DNA of 64,000 bases. It comes from Dictyophora rubrovolvata. Its lineage: Eukaryota; Basidiomycota; Agaricomycetes; Phallales; Phallaceae. Shown one piece after another: positions 23,945-36,453 of the stretch (position 1 is its first letter; the number at the start of each line of letters is the position of its first letter). The position numbers were made by a program, and so were the translations under genes. The notes beneath the pieces were generated by a model that was given only the letters and a program-made list of their open reading frames with translations, was not told the DNA's origin and searched no databases. The stretch covers positions 2,117,102 to 2,181,101 of the forward strand of contig CP114124.1 in assembly GCA_029959195.1 (NCBI GenBank), read 5' to 3'.

Positions 23945-25225
23945 TTACTTTCCCGGAACCCTTACCTTTCGACTGTCAACCTTCTGTCTCCACATCTCCA
24001 CTTTTTCAGCTGTGAAGCGTCGCCTTTGCAGTTCACGCCTTGCATGTTCCTCCATCTCCTTGGCACGGGCTTCTTGGCCATCCAGTCCAAAATGACATTG
24101 TGTCCACAAAGAAAACACCAAGTCAAATGCATCAGACGAGTCCATCCCCATTTCAGCACTTCCATTCTCACCCTTCACTTTCTGCTCTCCTCTTTTCCTC
24201 TCCGCCTCTTTCAGTTTATCCCTTTGAAGCTGAGCAAGAGCTCGATTGGTGGCTGTCTCAATACCTTGTGGGTAATAATTTGACTCCATCGAATCGCCTA
24301 GAGCATTCATAGCGTCATTGTTTCCATATTTCCTTGCGATAACAACACCGTAGATAAAGTCCAACAAAAATCGAGGAGGCCAATCTGCTGGCCACCCATT
24401 GACCATATCTATCGGGTAACGTAAATCACGTTGATAGTCGTCTACTATGGACTTGTCGACCTCGGAGTAACTGTCATCGAGGAAGTAATGAGGGGTGAAA
24501 CGTAAAGGAGGATTGATGTGAGTTGACTGTGGCAACACTTCGTCAACAGCCAGAGCAAAATTAGGGGTCTGCAAGCATGAATGAGTCATACTTTAATAGA
24601 GTGATAAGTGAACTCACAGGTAAGAAAGCCAATAATGCTTCAGCAAAAACATCGTGAGCTATCTTGTCTATTAAAATTCCATTTCGAGTATCATCAATGT
24701 CTGTTATTTCTGCCACCTCTGTGTCCGTTCTCCAACGACAGACGGCTTGGATATACTTGATTTTCTTAAGCAAGTGAAAACATAGTCAAGTCGATGGCGT
24801 ACCTTAGTCCCTTTGGAATGGGGAATGAGATGAATGGCTTCAGAGAGCATTAAGGCACCAGAAATAACACTTGTGCCATCCCTAGCTACAAGAGCATCCC
24901 TGAATTCTGCGCGACTTTCTGTGGTAAATTGGGAAGACCCGAGATGGTCCAAACCAAGGCAATCGACGAATTTGACTGGTTCTCCAGGAATAAACAGAAA
25001 TTTGCGTTGAGCAGGGGTCACATCTTCCAAATTAAGGGCGGAATTGCTCGCATCTTCATGCTCATCATATTTTTTCAAGTCGCCTTTTGCACCAAGCACG
25101 GCAGAGGTAATGTAGCGGATCCATTTTAATGGCTTTGTGCAGAATTTCGCGGCGTCAGCAACAGGAATAATTAATAGAGGTTGGTTTTCTAAGAGAGCTT
25201 TGTAGTAAACGACGTAGTAATCCAT
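23945..25225 (-). CDS. HNH endonuclease-domain (HNH_2 type) protein
   Basis: Three exons (high to low): 25225-24803, 24755-24618, 24568-23945; 1185 nt, 394 aa. The core is an HNH_2-type domain at about 105-180: VARDGTSVISG, then AIHLIPHSKG (His132, Ser137, Lys138), then DIDDTRNGILI with Asn166 and His175. The usual Cys before the TG/SG turn (C-V-x-T-G) is Ser here. The N-terminus before it and the C-terminal 200 residues are not recognised; the last 60 are charged and helical (KEMEEHARRELQRRRF). Agaricomycetes carry many such proteins of unknown role. The gene lies alone in the spacer of the inverted duplication and is divergent from a short plus-strand gene. The stop is followed by no clear exon, but the last AAG|GTAAGG could be a donor. 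Confidence 0.75.
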
Positions 25226-25391
25226 TGTCAAGCTTTAAGTAATATGGCAGAGACAAAATTTGGACAAGAACAAGATACAGGAGAATCGTCATCACATCGA
25301 GTCCTCGCCTACGTCACCTCCAGCAAAGTTTAGGCGCTGATACCAAATCGAGTCGCGCACTTAGAGTCCGGCCTTCGCATCCCTTTTTTCA

Positions 25392-25830
25392 ATGAATCAC
25401 TCTCTAATTGTAAGTACATTAAAGAAACTTCCACCGTGCTTTGATGGATTGGTGGGATATGTGAAATCTTGTCATTAATATATTTAGCAGGTTTTTTCTG
25501 GCGACGTCGTGTCCCACCATTTTTCAGGAAAACAAGAGATGTAAAGTATTACCGCGACCAGTTTGCCGTTTTTGTGGTACGTACTCCTACTTTACTGAAG
25601 CATGCGTGCTCATTGGTCTTTCCCAAAGCGACTCCGACTGGAAATACATTTGGTGCTTTTCGATCCCAAAGAAACGGGCACAGTCACGAGACACGGACAC
25701 AGACACAGACGTTTATATCTCGATTGCTCGATCCCCAACTCCGGAAAGACCTCCGCAATTAGAAGATTTGGAATTAGATGTGCTAGCCGAGGATGTTAGT
25801 CCGTACGACGCCCAGCTCCCGTCCATATAA
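25392..25830 (+). CDS. Possible short protein with CxxC near its start
   Basis: Tentative two-exon model, 25392-25409 and 25528-25830; 106 aa. The second exon is open throughout and reads RPVCRFCGTYSYF, then acidic, Thr-Asp-repeat and Pro-rich sequence to the stop. The first exon (MNHSLI) rests only on an ATG and a good GTAAGT donor. Not recognised. It is divergent from the HNH gene, 166 bases away. Confidence 0.35.
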
Positions 25831-26319
25831 TATCTCACCTCCTAGCCCTCGATACCAATTTTTCTGTTCACCCTGATATTATATATACTACCCCGTCTTC
25901 ATCACATCGCAGAATCTACGGGCTCTCACACCTGACATGTACCCGCTGGCCCGCTCTCTTCGAAGCTGTATCCTACCATCTCCGGGCGCGAAGGATACAA
26001 TCGAAATCGTCACCGGGGCAAAAAAATTTACAATTCTTGCGCATATTTTTTGGACGGATGCATAACATCATGTCACGGTGCGCGTTCCTTTCGAATTGAG
26101 TCCTTCCGCACCACCTTTTCATTCCAATTGGACATGGAGGGACTTTTTTTTTTTTGAAGAATGATTAGTAAGTGTAAGTTTATGGATCGTTTTGTATACA
26201 TATATGCATTCTGCGCTTTAGCTTCATGAAGCACTCTGCCAGATCCCAAGTCAACAATTTATCTTGCCAGAACTCGGGTTCACAACTTACAAACTTACAA
26301 CTTATGAATAAAATTATAG
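25831..26319. other. Intergenic spacer between short gene and arm B
   Basis: No gene is seen. A T-run lies near 26146-26155. Confidence 0.4.
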
Positions 26320-26607
26320 CTTAGAACAATGTGAAGCAGGCAATTACGATAGTAAAAGGGAATGATAATAGTCAGAATGAGGCTGCTTGGTATTAACCTC
26401 GTCAAAGACGTTGGCTGTTGGAGACAACATTGAAGCAAGGCTTGCCGAGTTCCTTTCGAACATTCCCCTATGATAGACAAGTCATGTCAAATGTGTGTAT
26501 AGCTTCAAATACATTATGAAAATAAATAAATAAACGCTTCGTTCCTATTGTATCTCGGCGAAATTGGTACCGAACGTTTTTCTGTTTGTAGACTCATCTT
26601 TGCATCT

Positions 26608-27180
26608 CTAACTTTCCGATTCTGTATTGCACTAACAATGAATGATAATAAGAATGTGATCAAATTTAGGGGGAATGGGGGAATAAACTTACGAAATCCT
26701 GGCATTGCGCGGGGGCGTCAGGGCCTGTTTTAAGGCCCGCATTAAGACAAACTGAGACGCACGCCGCATTATCCGGGGCGGGGAGGCTAGTGTCGCTGGT
26801 GTCATCTTCGTTTGAGGTGTCGTCGTCACCAGACTCGTCGTCGCCAGAAGTGTCATCGCCAGAAGTGTCATCGCCAGAAGTATCATCGCCAGAAGTGTCG
26901 TTCTCGTCGCCACCTTCATTGCACTGGCAGCCAATGAGACAAGAATACCGTTGAATTAAGAGGCGGCCAAACTTACGCGACGCTGGCAGAAACCACGGCT
27001 ATGATTACCCTCCTGGATGCACGAAAGCATGCAGAGGTTGCCTCCAGGGAGTGAGCGAGACAGGGTATCACCCGGGGTACGGGACACAATGCGATTAGAC
27101 GAATCAACAATCGGTAAGGCCAATGCGGCAGAAAATGCCAAAGTAACAGAAAAGAACAAAGAAGCACGGGAAAGCAACAT
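26608..27180 (-). CDS. Small secreted Cys-containing protein 2 (inverted paralogue)
   Basis: Three exons (high to low): 27180-26977, 26923-26693, 26631-26608; 459 nt, 152 aa. Signal peptide MLLSRASLFFSVTLAFSAALA, nearly that of its paralogue. The first Cys module is diverged (LCMLSCIQEGNHSRGFCQRR-C) while the second is almost identical (CVSVCLNAGLKTG...QCQDF-C). The acidic linker between them is longer because of about four tandem SGDDT units (26825-26900). Intron positions and phases match the other copy. Function unknown. Intact frame and splice sites suggest both copies are expressed genes. Confidence 0.8.
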
Positions 27181-27639
27181 TATGATAGAATTTATAAAAG
27201 AAGTGTAGAGTATAGGTAAAGGTTATTGCTAGAGGTGAGTTGGACGAGGGGCTTTTATACCCAAAAAGTCCTGAACGGGAATCGTTTCCCGGCTGGGCAT
27301 CAATTTGAACATACTATGTCGACAACGGGCTTCAAATATAGCTCCCTCAGTATTTGAATACAGATGTGCGTACCGTCAAAAGGAATACATTCTTATAATT
27401 ATGTACAAGTTCGACTTCTCCTTTGAGGCACCTACTATGACTGACATAATCGAAGTTTTGTTCGGGCTGAAAGGCCAAATTTTGAAAAAAAAAAATGGCC
27501 CCGGCCTCGGTACTAATAAACGGGGGGCCCTGTGCCCATGTACTATATACTTTTCAGGGATGAAGACCTTGGAGAACAAGTAGAAAAGCGCGGACTCCGG
27601 AGGTTAGTCTCATTGTTAGAATAACCATATATCTGTATA

Positions 27640-28315
27640 ATTTAATATTGAATGCAGATTTTACTTTACAACTATTTAAACATAAATATCCATTCTACCA
27701 ACATACGTGTAATGACGAGGGAAAGTGCTCAACGAGGATATAAAATATACTATCATGTACACCGCCGCTCCAGGTCCGTGAATTATAATACATCTCTCGG
27801 TAAAGTTCCGCAACGAATGATAACCATGAAGCAAGCTAGAATACCCATGACCATCGATAATGTGTACTTACACTGATCCAATCCAACGACTCCCGCAAAC
27901 GTCCATCCAACACCAAAGGCGTTTATACACGGAAGGACAGCAGCAGAGAAGAAGCTTGAAAAAACACTTTCAAATGCACTTGTTCCGCATTGTTCATTAC
28001 CGTGACCATCCTAGAATCCTGAGCACGGTTGAGTACATACCTACTAATCGCCTTCGTCTCCGCGCTCCGATCTCTTTGAATACATATCTATCATGTAAGC
28101 GTATCCCGGGGATTGAACCACACCCACCTGGAAGTGACGAGTTGAAGAATTGAGAGTGTATAGTGTAATGCTTTGTGACTTACTCCAAATCCATTAGCGG
28201 CCATAAGAGTGAAATTCAATATCAACGTATGTAAAGCCCGACAGCGGGATAGACTAAGAAAAGAAGCCCATAAAATGCCACGTAACAGGTACGGTACGCC
28301 GTCGTCGTGTGTTTT
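27640..28315 (-). pseudogene. Inverted copy of the MFS transporter 3' end
   Basis: On minus strand it repeats the last exons and 3' flank of the 18.4-20.6 kb transporter (for example LMAANGFG before the same intron, then the GYAYMIDIQ region). The N-terminal two thirds of the transporter are absent, so it cannot make a transporter. Homology stops near 28315. Confidence 0.75.
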
Positions 28316-29328
28316 GCATTTCAAGGTATATCCTTATCTGTTGAGATCGATTTCGAGGGTGGATTGCACGCTTTTCATTGTGGAAAAGTAATTTCAATGT
28401 GTTAATTCATTAGTGCATGCACTGCAGAGAAGGAATCTGGAGCGTGGCTGCGTGACTAAGCGGCAGATGAGTCCAGATTCGGGCGTCTACCTTGCTTCCA
28501 CTCGCTTTCTCGTTCTGAATTCATGCGACGGAGAAAGAGCAAGTCAGTCCTGAGTACTGAGTATATATTGTCATGCTGCCCTGGGCTGAAGCCAATGGGA
28601 GATTGAAAATAAAGGACCAGGATTAGAAGACACTCAAGTCCTCATTGGAGGATAAAGTTGGCAAGCGATACACCTGAAGACTTTATTCCCTACATGAATT
28701 AATTCAATGAGTTAATGATGAAAGCAACTTATTTTTATGCCAAATCACAGCTAAACCTTTTGGCAACTTTAAGAGTTGCAATGAAGACTCCGGCATTTTA
28801 AAGGCCAAGAGATCTTAGCGTGACCTTTTTCGAAATGCTTGACTGCGAAAAGGGACATGACTTGGGATTGCGGAGTCTTTTACAGTTCCGCTAAGCCTCA
28901 ACTCTAAGGGCGACCCAGCCGCACAGACATAATGCACTATTTTTGATTAGTTCTGTGAAGTGATTCGAGTTGTTATTAAAGTGGCAAAATATAGTGCAAG
29001 GATTGATCCCGTGGCTGACTTCAAGTATGTTGACCGGTGGTATCCCTGTCGAATTACATGCTGCAAAGTGCCCTAAAATTGCAAAAGGACTGTATTTATA
29101 ATTAGCTGGTTATTGGCAGCAATGCCGTGCTCAGTCGATGTATATCCCTGCGGCAGCGGCGGTGACCAGGTTCGGAGCCATTTTCAGAGTCAGCGCCGTC
29201 GTCTTTTGAACTTTGTCCACTGCCACCCATCCACCGTAAAACACCTACAGCGGATCGATGGCCTATTGAAACAGGCTTTTTGATCTGTTTGTTCGTAGTC
29301 TTACATATTGCCAAAGAGCATGAACTAA
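28316..29328. other. Intergenic; upstream of UFD4
   Basis: No gene recognised. The right end should hold the UFD4 promoter; no TATA box is clear. Confidence 0.4.
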
Positions 29329-32300
29329 ATGGAATTCGATCCCAATCAAGTATCACCCGCCACGACATCTGTTGTACACCGCCAAACCAGATCGAACACC
29401 CGAGCAAAATCTACCGCTACTACCAACAACAACAACAACAACAACAACAACATCGAAAAAGACCCCTTAGTACCACGCTCCAATTCTCTCCGCAGAACTC
29501 GTTCTACAGCTCAGCTTGACCAGCCAGAATCTACCGAAGCTAAACCAAGAGACGAGTCACAGTCCAGCAGGCCTTCTAAGAAGTAAGCATTCCTCTCTCT
29601 ATTTTTTCCTTTCAGCCCTACAAATATATATCCAACGTTTTTCCTCCTTGCTTTCTTGTCTTCCAACATCATCATCATGTTGTTTCCTTTCCCATTTTCT
29701 CACTTGTTGTCCCACAACAGATCCCGTAGAACTACTACCACTCTACCAGCTACTACCGCCACCTCTCTGACCATCAACGAACCTCCCAAAGACTCCAAGG
29801 GCAAGAAACGCGCGGACCCTGACTCCGACCCAGAACCTTCTCCGTATTCCCTTCGCCCCAGAAAATCAGTCACTGCATCTTCAGCTTCCGCTCCAACAAC
29901 AACAACAACAACAACAACCACGACGACAACAGCAACAGCCCCGATGCCCAAGAAATCAGGTCGCTTATCCTCCTCCACTACAACCTCCAAAGGCAAATCA
30001 TCAGCCGCAAGGGCCAAAGCCAAGGCCGCCGCTACATCATCCACCTCCAGAGCTGACGACGAAGACATGGATATGATGGACGTTGATGAGAAGAGCGACG
30101 TTGATGACGACCAAGGCAAGGATGATCACGATTACGATAATGAAGATGAGGACGATTCCCCCCCGCCGCCTGCTGGTGTTGACAGTAATAACTCCGGTAA
30201 CAACAGCAACAACAATAACAGCAATAGCAACGGTGGCAATGCAGCTACCAATAATTCTTTCGATCCGGGAGCCGCTCTTGCCTTCCTTGGCGACTACCGA
30301 TCCGTAGGCTCCTATCTCGTCACCCTCTCCAACCGTCTAAAGACCATTCTGAACAACATCAAACCATCCGCCGATCCCACCACACGCCTGGTCGCCCTCC
30401 AAGAGTTAAGCGAGCTTCTCAGCATCAGCACGGAAGACACGCTATCCGGGTACTTCCAAGTCGACTCATTCGTCAAAGAGCTCGTCAAGATCATGGGAGG
30501 CAAAGGCGGCGACATGCATGATGACGATGATGACGATGATGATGACGACGACGAAGGTGGTGGTGGTGGCGGTGGCGGAAGAAGCGGCGGTAACGGCGAG
30601 AACGTTGACGAGGACGCCGCGTTAGCTGCTGTACTAGCCATGTCTGGCGGTAAATTCGCGGGCGACGAGAATCTGGAAGCGCAGGTTTTGGCGTGTAGAT
30701 GTCTTGCCAACCTCATGGAGGCGATGCCTGGATCTGCGCATACCGTCGTTTACCACGGTGCCGTTCCTGTATTATGCAGCAAGCTTGTCGAGATTAGTTA
30801 CATCGATCTCGCCGAGCAAACGCTAAGCGTACGTATCAGACAAAGTTTCTAATGTTAGCTTCCTATATCTGAACCACCACGTTGTGTCTTTTTTTTTTTT
30901 TTGTAGACTCTCGAAAAAATATCGGAAGAATATCCGAGTGCAATAGTCCGCGAAGGAGGTCTAGCAGCACTGCTGAACTACCTCGACTTTTTCTCGACAA
31001 CGGTGCAACGGACAGCGTTACAAGCAGCTTCCAACTGCTGTCGCAACGTTTCTCCGGACAACTTTAGCATGATCCGGGATGTCTTTCCCATCCTCCGCAA
31101 CGTCCTGGGGTACTCTGACCAACGGCTAGTTGAATACGCGTGTCTCTGCATAATACGCATCATCGAATCGTATCATCGCACATCACCGGGTCTCCTCGAG
31201 TCTCTCATTGATGCCGAACTCATCCGCGCCGTGCACGCTCTTCTCCTACCTGCAGGCGGATCCCCGCTCGTCTCTTCAAACACGTATTCTCTCGTTCTCC
31301 GCGCGCTGGGTACAGCTACGAAAGCGAGTGCCAAGATCGCTGTTGCGCTGCTTGAAGCTAGTGTCGTCGATATTCTGTACCAGATTTTGACGGGCGTGTT
31401 GCCGTCGCAGAGTAGTGGCGATCATAGTGAGCAAGGCGAGGCTGAGGGCGGACAGGGACTTGGTGGGGGGTTGGCTGATATGGCTGTTATGGAGACGTTG
31501 GCTCATAGGCCGAAGGAACAGGTTGAAGAAGCTCTCAGTTTGATTTCTGAGCTTATGCCACCTTTACCTAAAGGTACGTATTCGTGGCGTTTAAATGAAT
31601 TGGATTGAATTGAATTTTTCCGTAACAGATGGTGTATTTGATGCGAAAGCATATACTGAAAAGTCTCTCAACCGCGTTATTAAAGCGAAACTTAAAGCCG
31701 AACGAGCTCAGCAGCGTGCTCCGGTGCCGACGACTGCGGCGTCCGTCTCAGCTTCAGTAGCATCGTCCGCTGCACCATCTAAAGCTCCAACGCCCGTACC
31801 ACCCGAAGAAGGTTTCCTAGTCGCAGATGCACGCGTGTATGAAAGTATGGAGTTGAACGCGGGTTCGGAATCTCATGTTGCGTCTGGTACTACGAATGCG
31901 GAAAAGGAGAAAGAAAAAGTAACGACGACGCCTGCTACGCGTGTGGAACTGCTTAGGTTGAAGCTCTCGCTCGTTGCCAAGTTTACGAGATTGTTGGTCC
32001 CCGTGTTGGTGGACGTTTATGCGGCGAGTGTCGCGTCGCAGGTTAGAACGAAGACGCTTGTCGGGTTGTTGAAAGCTGTTAGCTTTTTGGATGGAGAGGA
32101 TCTTAAGAATGCGTTGAAGGTAAGTTGTTGTTATATTAGCTGCTTCTCTTTCTCGATTCTTATATATGCTGCCCCTTTTTTTTAGTGTGTTCCGATTGCA
32201 AGCTTCGCAGGATCAATTCTGTCGAGTAAAGATCACCCGACGCTCGTTCTCTCTGCTTTACAACTCGTGGAACTGTTACTGACCAAGATGCCGTCCGAGT

Positions 32301-35300
32301 ACAAACCTGCGTTTAGGAGGGAAGGTGTTTTACATGAGATCGAGAGTATCGCGGATCAGAAATTGAGCACAGTTAAATCTAAAGAAGAGCACCACCCTGC
32401 ACCTGCACCAGTACCAGCGGGCGATGCGGATGCGAATGCAGCAGCAGCAGAAGCACGATCGTCACCTCCTCCACAACCGTCGAAACGCTCTTCACAACCT
32501 GCTGATCCACAAGATGCCATTATCATCCGCGCACGAGTTATTCGAGTCAAATATCTCAGTGTCAGTGTCAATGTCGGCGGTGTTGGTGGTGGTCATGCAG
32601 AATTCGATGACGCTGCGTTTGTGAAGTTGCGTACGCTCGTGTTGCGCATTTCAGATCCTCTCGCGAAGGAAGAAACGCTCCGGCAGAGTTTGTGGGAGAT
32701 TGCTGAGCTGTTTAGTTCGGTTAGTTCGGACTCGGATTCGGTTTCGAGTTTTGAGGTTTTGCAGAGTGGGTTGGTTGATGGGCTTTTGGAGTTTGCGACT
32801 GTGAAGGAGAGAGCAGGTGAGGGGAAAAAAAAAGTTTTTGCTTTTTTTTCTTTCTTTTTTTCTCTTTTTTTTTTGTTTTCTGAATTTTTTTTTTCTTGTA
32901 TGCAGTCACCATGGAGAGGAGAAAGCAGTTGTTGTATGATGTGTTTGTTGATCCTTCCTCTAACGGAGATCGTGCGACGCCATTCGCTACGCTTATCAAG
33001 AAACTACAAGAGAGTTTAACGCGTATGGAGTCGTTTGAAGTTATAACCGTTTCTCAAAACACCGATGGTAATATATTTTCTTTTAATAATACGGTATTCA
33101 ATCAATTCAGTAAACTTAAATCAACCGGAACAGATACAAAACGCAGTTCGGCGTCCATGCTCGCAAAACAACTCCGTCTCCGTCTCATAGCATCCGACGA
33201 CTCCGACATCCCTCGAAACTGCTCAAATATTATCGTATCCATACATGCCATTGCGACGTTCCAAGCTTTGAATGATTATCTACGACCCCGCGTTTCAGGT
33301 TTACTGGGCGGCTTGGGTGGAAGTGGATCGCGCTTGTCCGGAATGTTGGCTGCTCTTGCTGCGTCTGGGATTGGACCTGGGAGTCGGTTAGCCGGGTTAG
33401 GTCGAGATTTGGCTTCTTTGGACGCTGCCGCCGCCGCCGCTGCTGCTTCTGGCTCTGGCTCTGGCTCTGGTTCCGGTTCCGGTGCTGCTGGTGTTGGTGC
33501 TGGTGTTGGTGCTTCTACGTCGACCGATACCAAAAGTCCAGCAGTTCGAAGGCGGAGTTTGAGGTTGAGTGCCAAGGCTAGGAATAACGCCAACAATGCT
33601 CAGCCCCAAGGGGGTACTGGTGCTAGTGCTGCTGCTGTGGAACCACCTCAACCATCTACTCAGTCTCAGCCTGCTGAGCCGAGTATTGCGGGTTCTGTCG
33701 GTATATCGGATCATCCTCGAAGTGAGACTGCTGTAAATGAGGATGATGATCTTCAAGATGACTTTTTGGATGATAATTATGATGCTGAAGTGGGTTTTCT
33801 TTTGTTCGTTCTTTATGTTGGCTGGAGTGTTGACTTTTTATCTCTTTGTCTTTGTAGGTGTTTGAAGACGATGTCGATCCTGATGTGTCTCTTGCGGAGA
33901 CGACTGTCACTCTCAACATTGCGGATGGTAATGCTAGCTGTTCCTTTTTTTTTATAAGATTTTTTTTTTTCTTAACGTTTTTGTTCGCAGATGGATCCAA
34001 AGTCGAAGCTCAAACTCCTGATGGAACTCGAATCTCAACTCCAAATCCCTCCAAGGATCAACAAAATCGAGCAGTATCTTCTGATAAACCCTCATCGTCG
34101 TCCTACGCGTCGGCATTGAAAGCAAAACCCACGGACTGGCATCTAGAATTCTCCATGGACGATCACGTTTTACCGTTAGATCTGACAATCTATGGAGCTG
34201 TATATCAACACGAGAGCAAAAAAAATCCCGGGATATCGTTAAATCCCAATTCGCTGTGGAATGGCGTGTATACCATCAAGTATAGGAAGGTACCGGGATT
34301 ACCCCCTCTTTCGGATAACAGTAAGTTTTATCGTCAGATTGTTGGAGTTTTTGAATGGTAGCGGCTGACATCCGTAAGAAGATGACAACTTTACCAAGGA
34401 TCGGTCGCCCAGTCCTCAGCTATCGTCTGTTGCCACTGATGCTGCTCATTCAAAGATACTAAGACTAATGCGTGTCTTGTATAAATTGAATGAAAGAGGC
34501 ATTGAAAGATCAAGACACGCTCTTCTAGATTCGGCGTTCATCAATAATAAACTCACTGCTAAGCTCACACGGCAGCTGGAAGAGCCAATGATTGTTGCGA
34601 GGTTAGTATGAACGATCAAAAATGTATAACCTTTTGAGCTTTGATCATTGATCGCTTTTTTCTTCTTCTAGTTCGTGTCTTCCCGATTGGGCTTTGGAAC
34701 TATCACAGCATTTCCCGTTCCTTTTCCCATTCTCGACGCGCTATTCTTTCCTGCAGTCGACGTCCTTTGGCTATGCCCGCCTCATTCTCAAATGGCAGAG
34801 CCAGCAAACCCGAACGAGCGATTCTTCTTCTTCACGGCGAGACGACGCGTTTGGTTTCCTCGGCCGTTTACAACGACAAAAGGTCAGAGTATCCCGAAAA
34901 CATATCCTGGAGAGCGCCGTCAAAGTGTTTGAGCTCTACGGATCGTCGTCTTCCGTGCTGGAGGTAGAGTACTTTGAGGAAGTTGGTACCGGGTTAGGTC
35001 CGACACTGGAGTTCTATTCGTTGGTATCGAAGGAGTTTGCGAGACGTGATTTGAAGATTTGGAGGGATGGTGATTCTACGGTTCCCGGAGTGTACGTTTA
35101 CCATCCGCAAGGGTTGTTCCCGGCACCGCTGTCGCACGATGCTGGTCATGAACGAGAGCAGTAAGTTTTGTTCTTTTCACTACTTCGCACTCTTATGAAT
35201 ATCTTTTTTTATCTTTATCTTTAGAAAACGAATACACTTCTTCCAAGTTATCGGACAATTCATTGGCAAAGCTTTGCTCGATTCACGTATCATCGACATG

Positions 35301-36453
35301 TCGTTCAACAAGATCTTCATCAAGCTTCTTTTAGAGGAAGATGTGCCACAGACGATTGATACGCTTCGCGTGAGTGTCGAGCGCGTTTGGATTTCCTGTC
35401 TTTGATCTGGTGTGGACTGAGCGCCGTCTTGTCTAGATCGTGGATCCGGACCTTGCCAATTCGTTAACCAAGCTGCAAAGCTACGTCGATACCGTGAGAG
35501 CGATGGATTCTCCTGTGTCATATGTATGTAGGCTCTCCCTCCATTCGTATTTTTGCCTCGTTGGTTATGTTATTGAACGTATTATCAGTCACCTGATCCT
35601 AAGAAGCAGTTTGTTCACCCGGCAAAAAGTGTTCGGCTGGACATAGAAGACTTGGCTCTGGACTTCACTCTGCCCGGTTATGATATAGAACTAAAGGTAC
35701 GTCAAGTGCTTTCTTTTGAGTTGAGGGTCTGTTTCTGAACATGCCGGTTATCATATAGCCTGGAGGAAAGGATATCGCCGTCACCGCAGACAACGTCGAC
35801 GAGTATATTGCCGCCGTCATTGATGCCATCATCGGCAAGGGTGTAGCCGCTCAAGTCAAGGCATTCCGAGAAGGTTTCTCAAAAGTTTTCCCAGTGGACG
35901 ATTTGAAGATTTTTTCACCGGATGAACTTATCATGATGTTCGGTAATGCAGAAGAGGATTGGAGTATAGAAAGTGCGTATATTTTATGGTTTTTTTTTTT
36001 CGATGGTTTCTGACATTGTCTATAAATCCTTTTTAGCATTGAGCGAAGCGTTGAAGGCCGATCATGGATTCAATGTTGAAAGTCGTGTCATTCGGGATCT
36101 TGTGGAGTTGATGTCGACCTTTGACCAGACTGTCCGTCGCGAGTACTTGCAGTTTATTACTGGAAGTCCCAAGTTACCCATTGGTGGTACGTGTGCACAT
36201 GCAGCAAAGATGTTTCAAATACCTAGATAGATTTCTGAAATTCTCTATTTCCGCAGGTTTCCGTGGACTAAGCCCACCACTAACTGTTGTCCGCAAACCA
36301 CACGAAGCTCCTTTATCCGCCGACGACTATCTCCCGAGTGTAATGACATGTGTAAACTATCTGAAACTTCCAGAGTACAGCACTAAAGCCATTATGGCGG
36401 AAAAATTGGCGACAGCCATGAAAGAAGGTGTAGGGAGCTTCCATTTGTCATAG
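29329..36453 (+). CDS. UFD4: HECT E3 ubiquitin ligase, UFD4/TRIP12-like
   Basis: Sixteen exons: 29329-29582, 29721-30828, 30907-31573, 31629-32119, 32186-32816, 32906-33789, 33858-33927, 33991-34320, 34379-34601, 34672-35160, 35225-35369, 35437-35523, 35589-35696, 35759-35972, 36037-36186, 36257-36453; 6048 nt, 2015 aa. The N-terminus is low complexity (Asn, Thr, Asp and Gly runs). Armadillo-type repeats follow at about 275-690 ([30 protein letters not shown]). The HECT domain fills roughly the last 375 residues, with [17 protein letters not shown] and the catalytic Cys at about 1982 in [14 protein letters not shown]. The family attaches ubiquitin to ubiquitin-fusion substrates and N-degron clients, extending chains for the proteasome. 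Ala and Gly-Ser tracts around 33430-33500 are repeat-coded. Exon 9 uses a weak AAG acceptor. Confidence 0.93.

Larger units (their letters stand above)
26320..28315 (-). repeat. Arm B of the large inverted duplication (RTF2 deleted)
   Basis: Reverse-complement copy of arm A: 26320-27315 matches 22700-23640, and about 27470-28315 matches about 19970-21110. The junction 27315-27470 stands where RTF2 should be, so about 1.5 kb is missing relative to arm A. Confidence 0.8.

Noticed and set aside
25469-25762. Alternative frame beginning MSLIYLAGFF
   Set aside because: Overlaps the better supported frame (25528-25830), which has an AG acceptor at its start and stays open to the stop.
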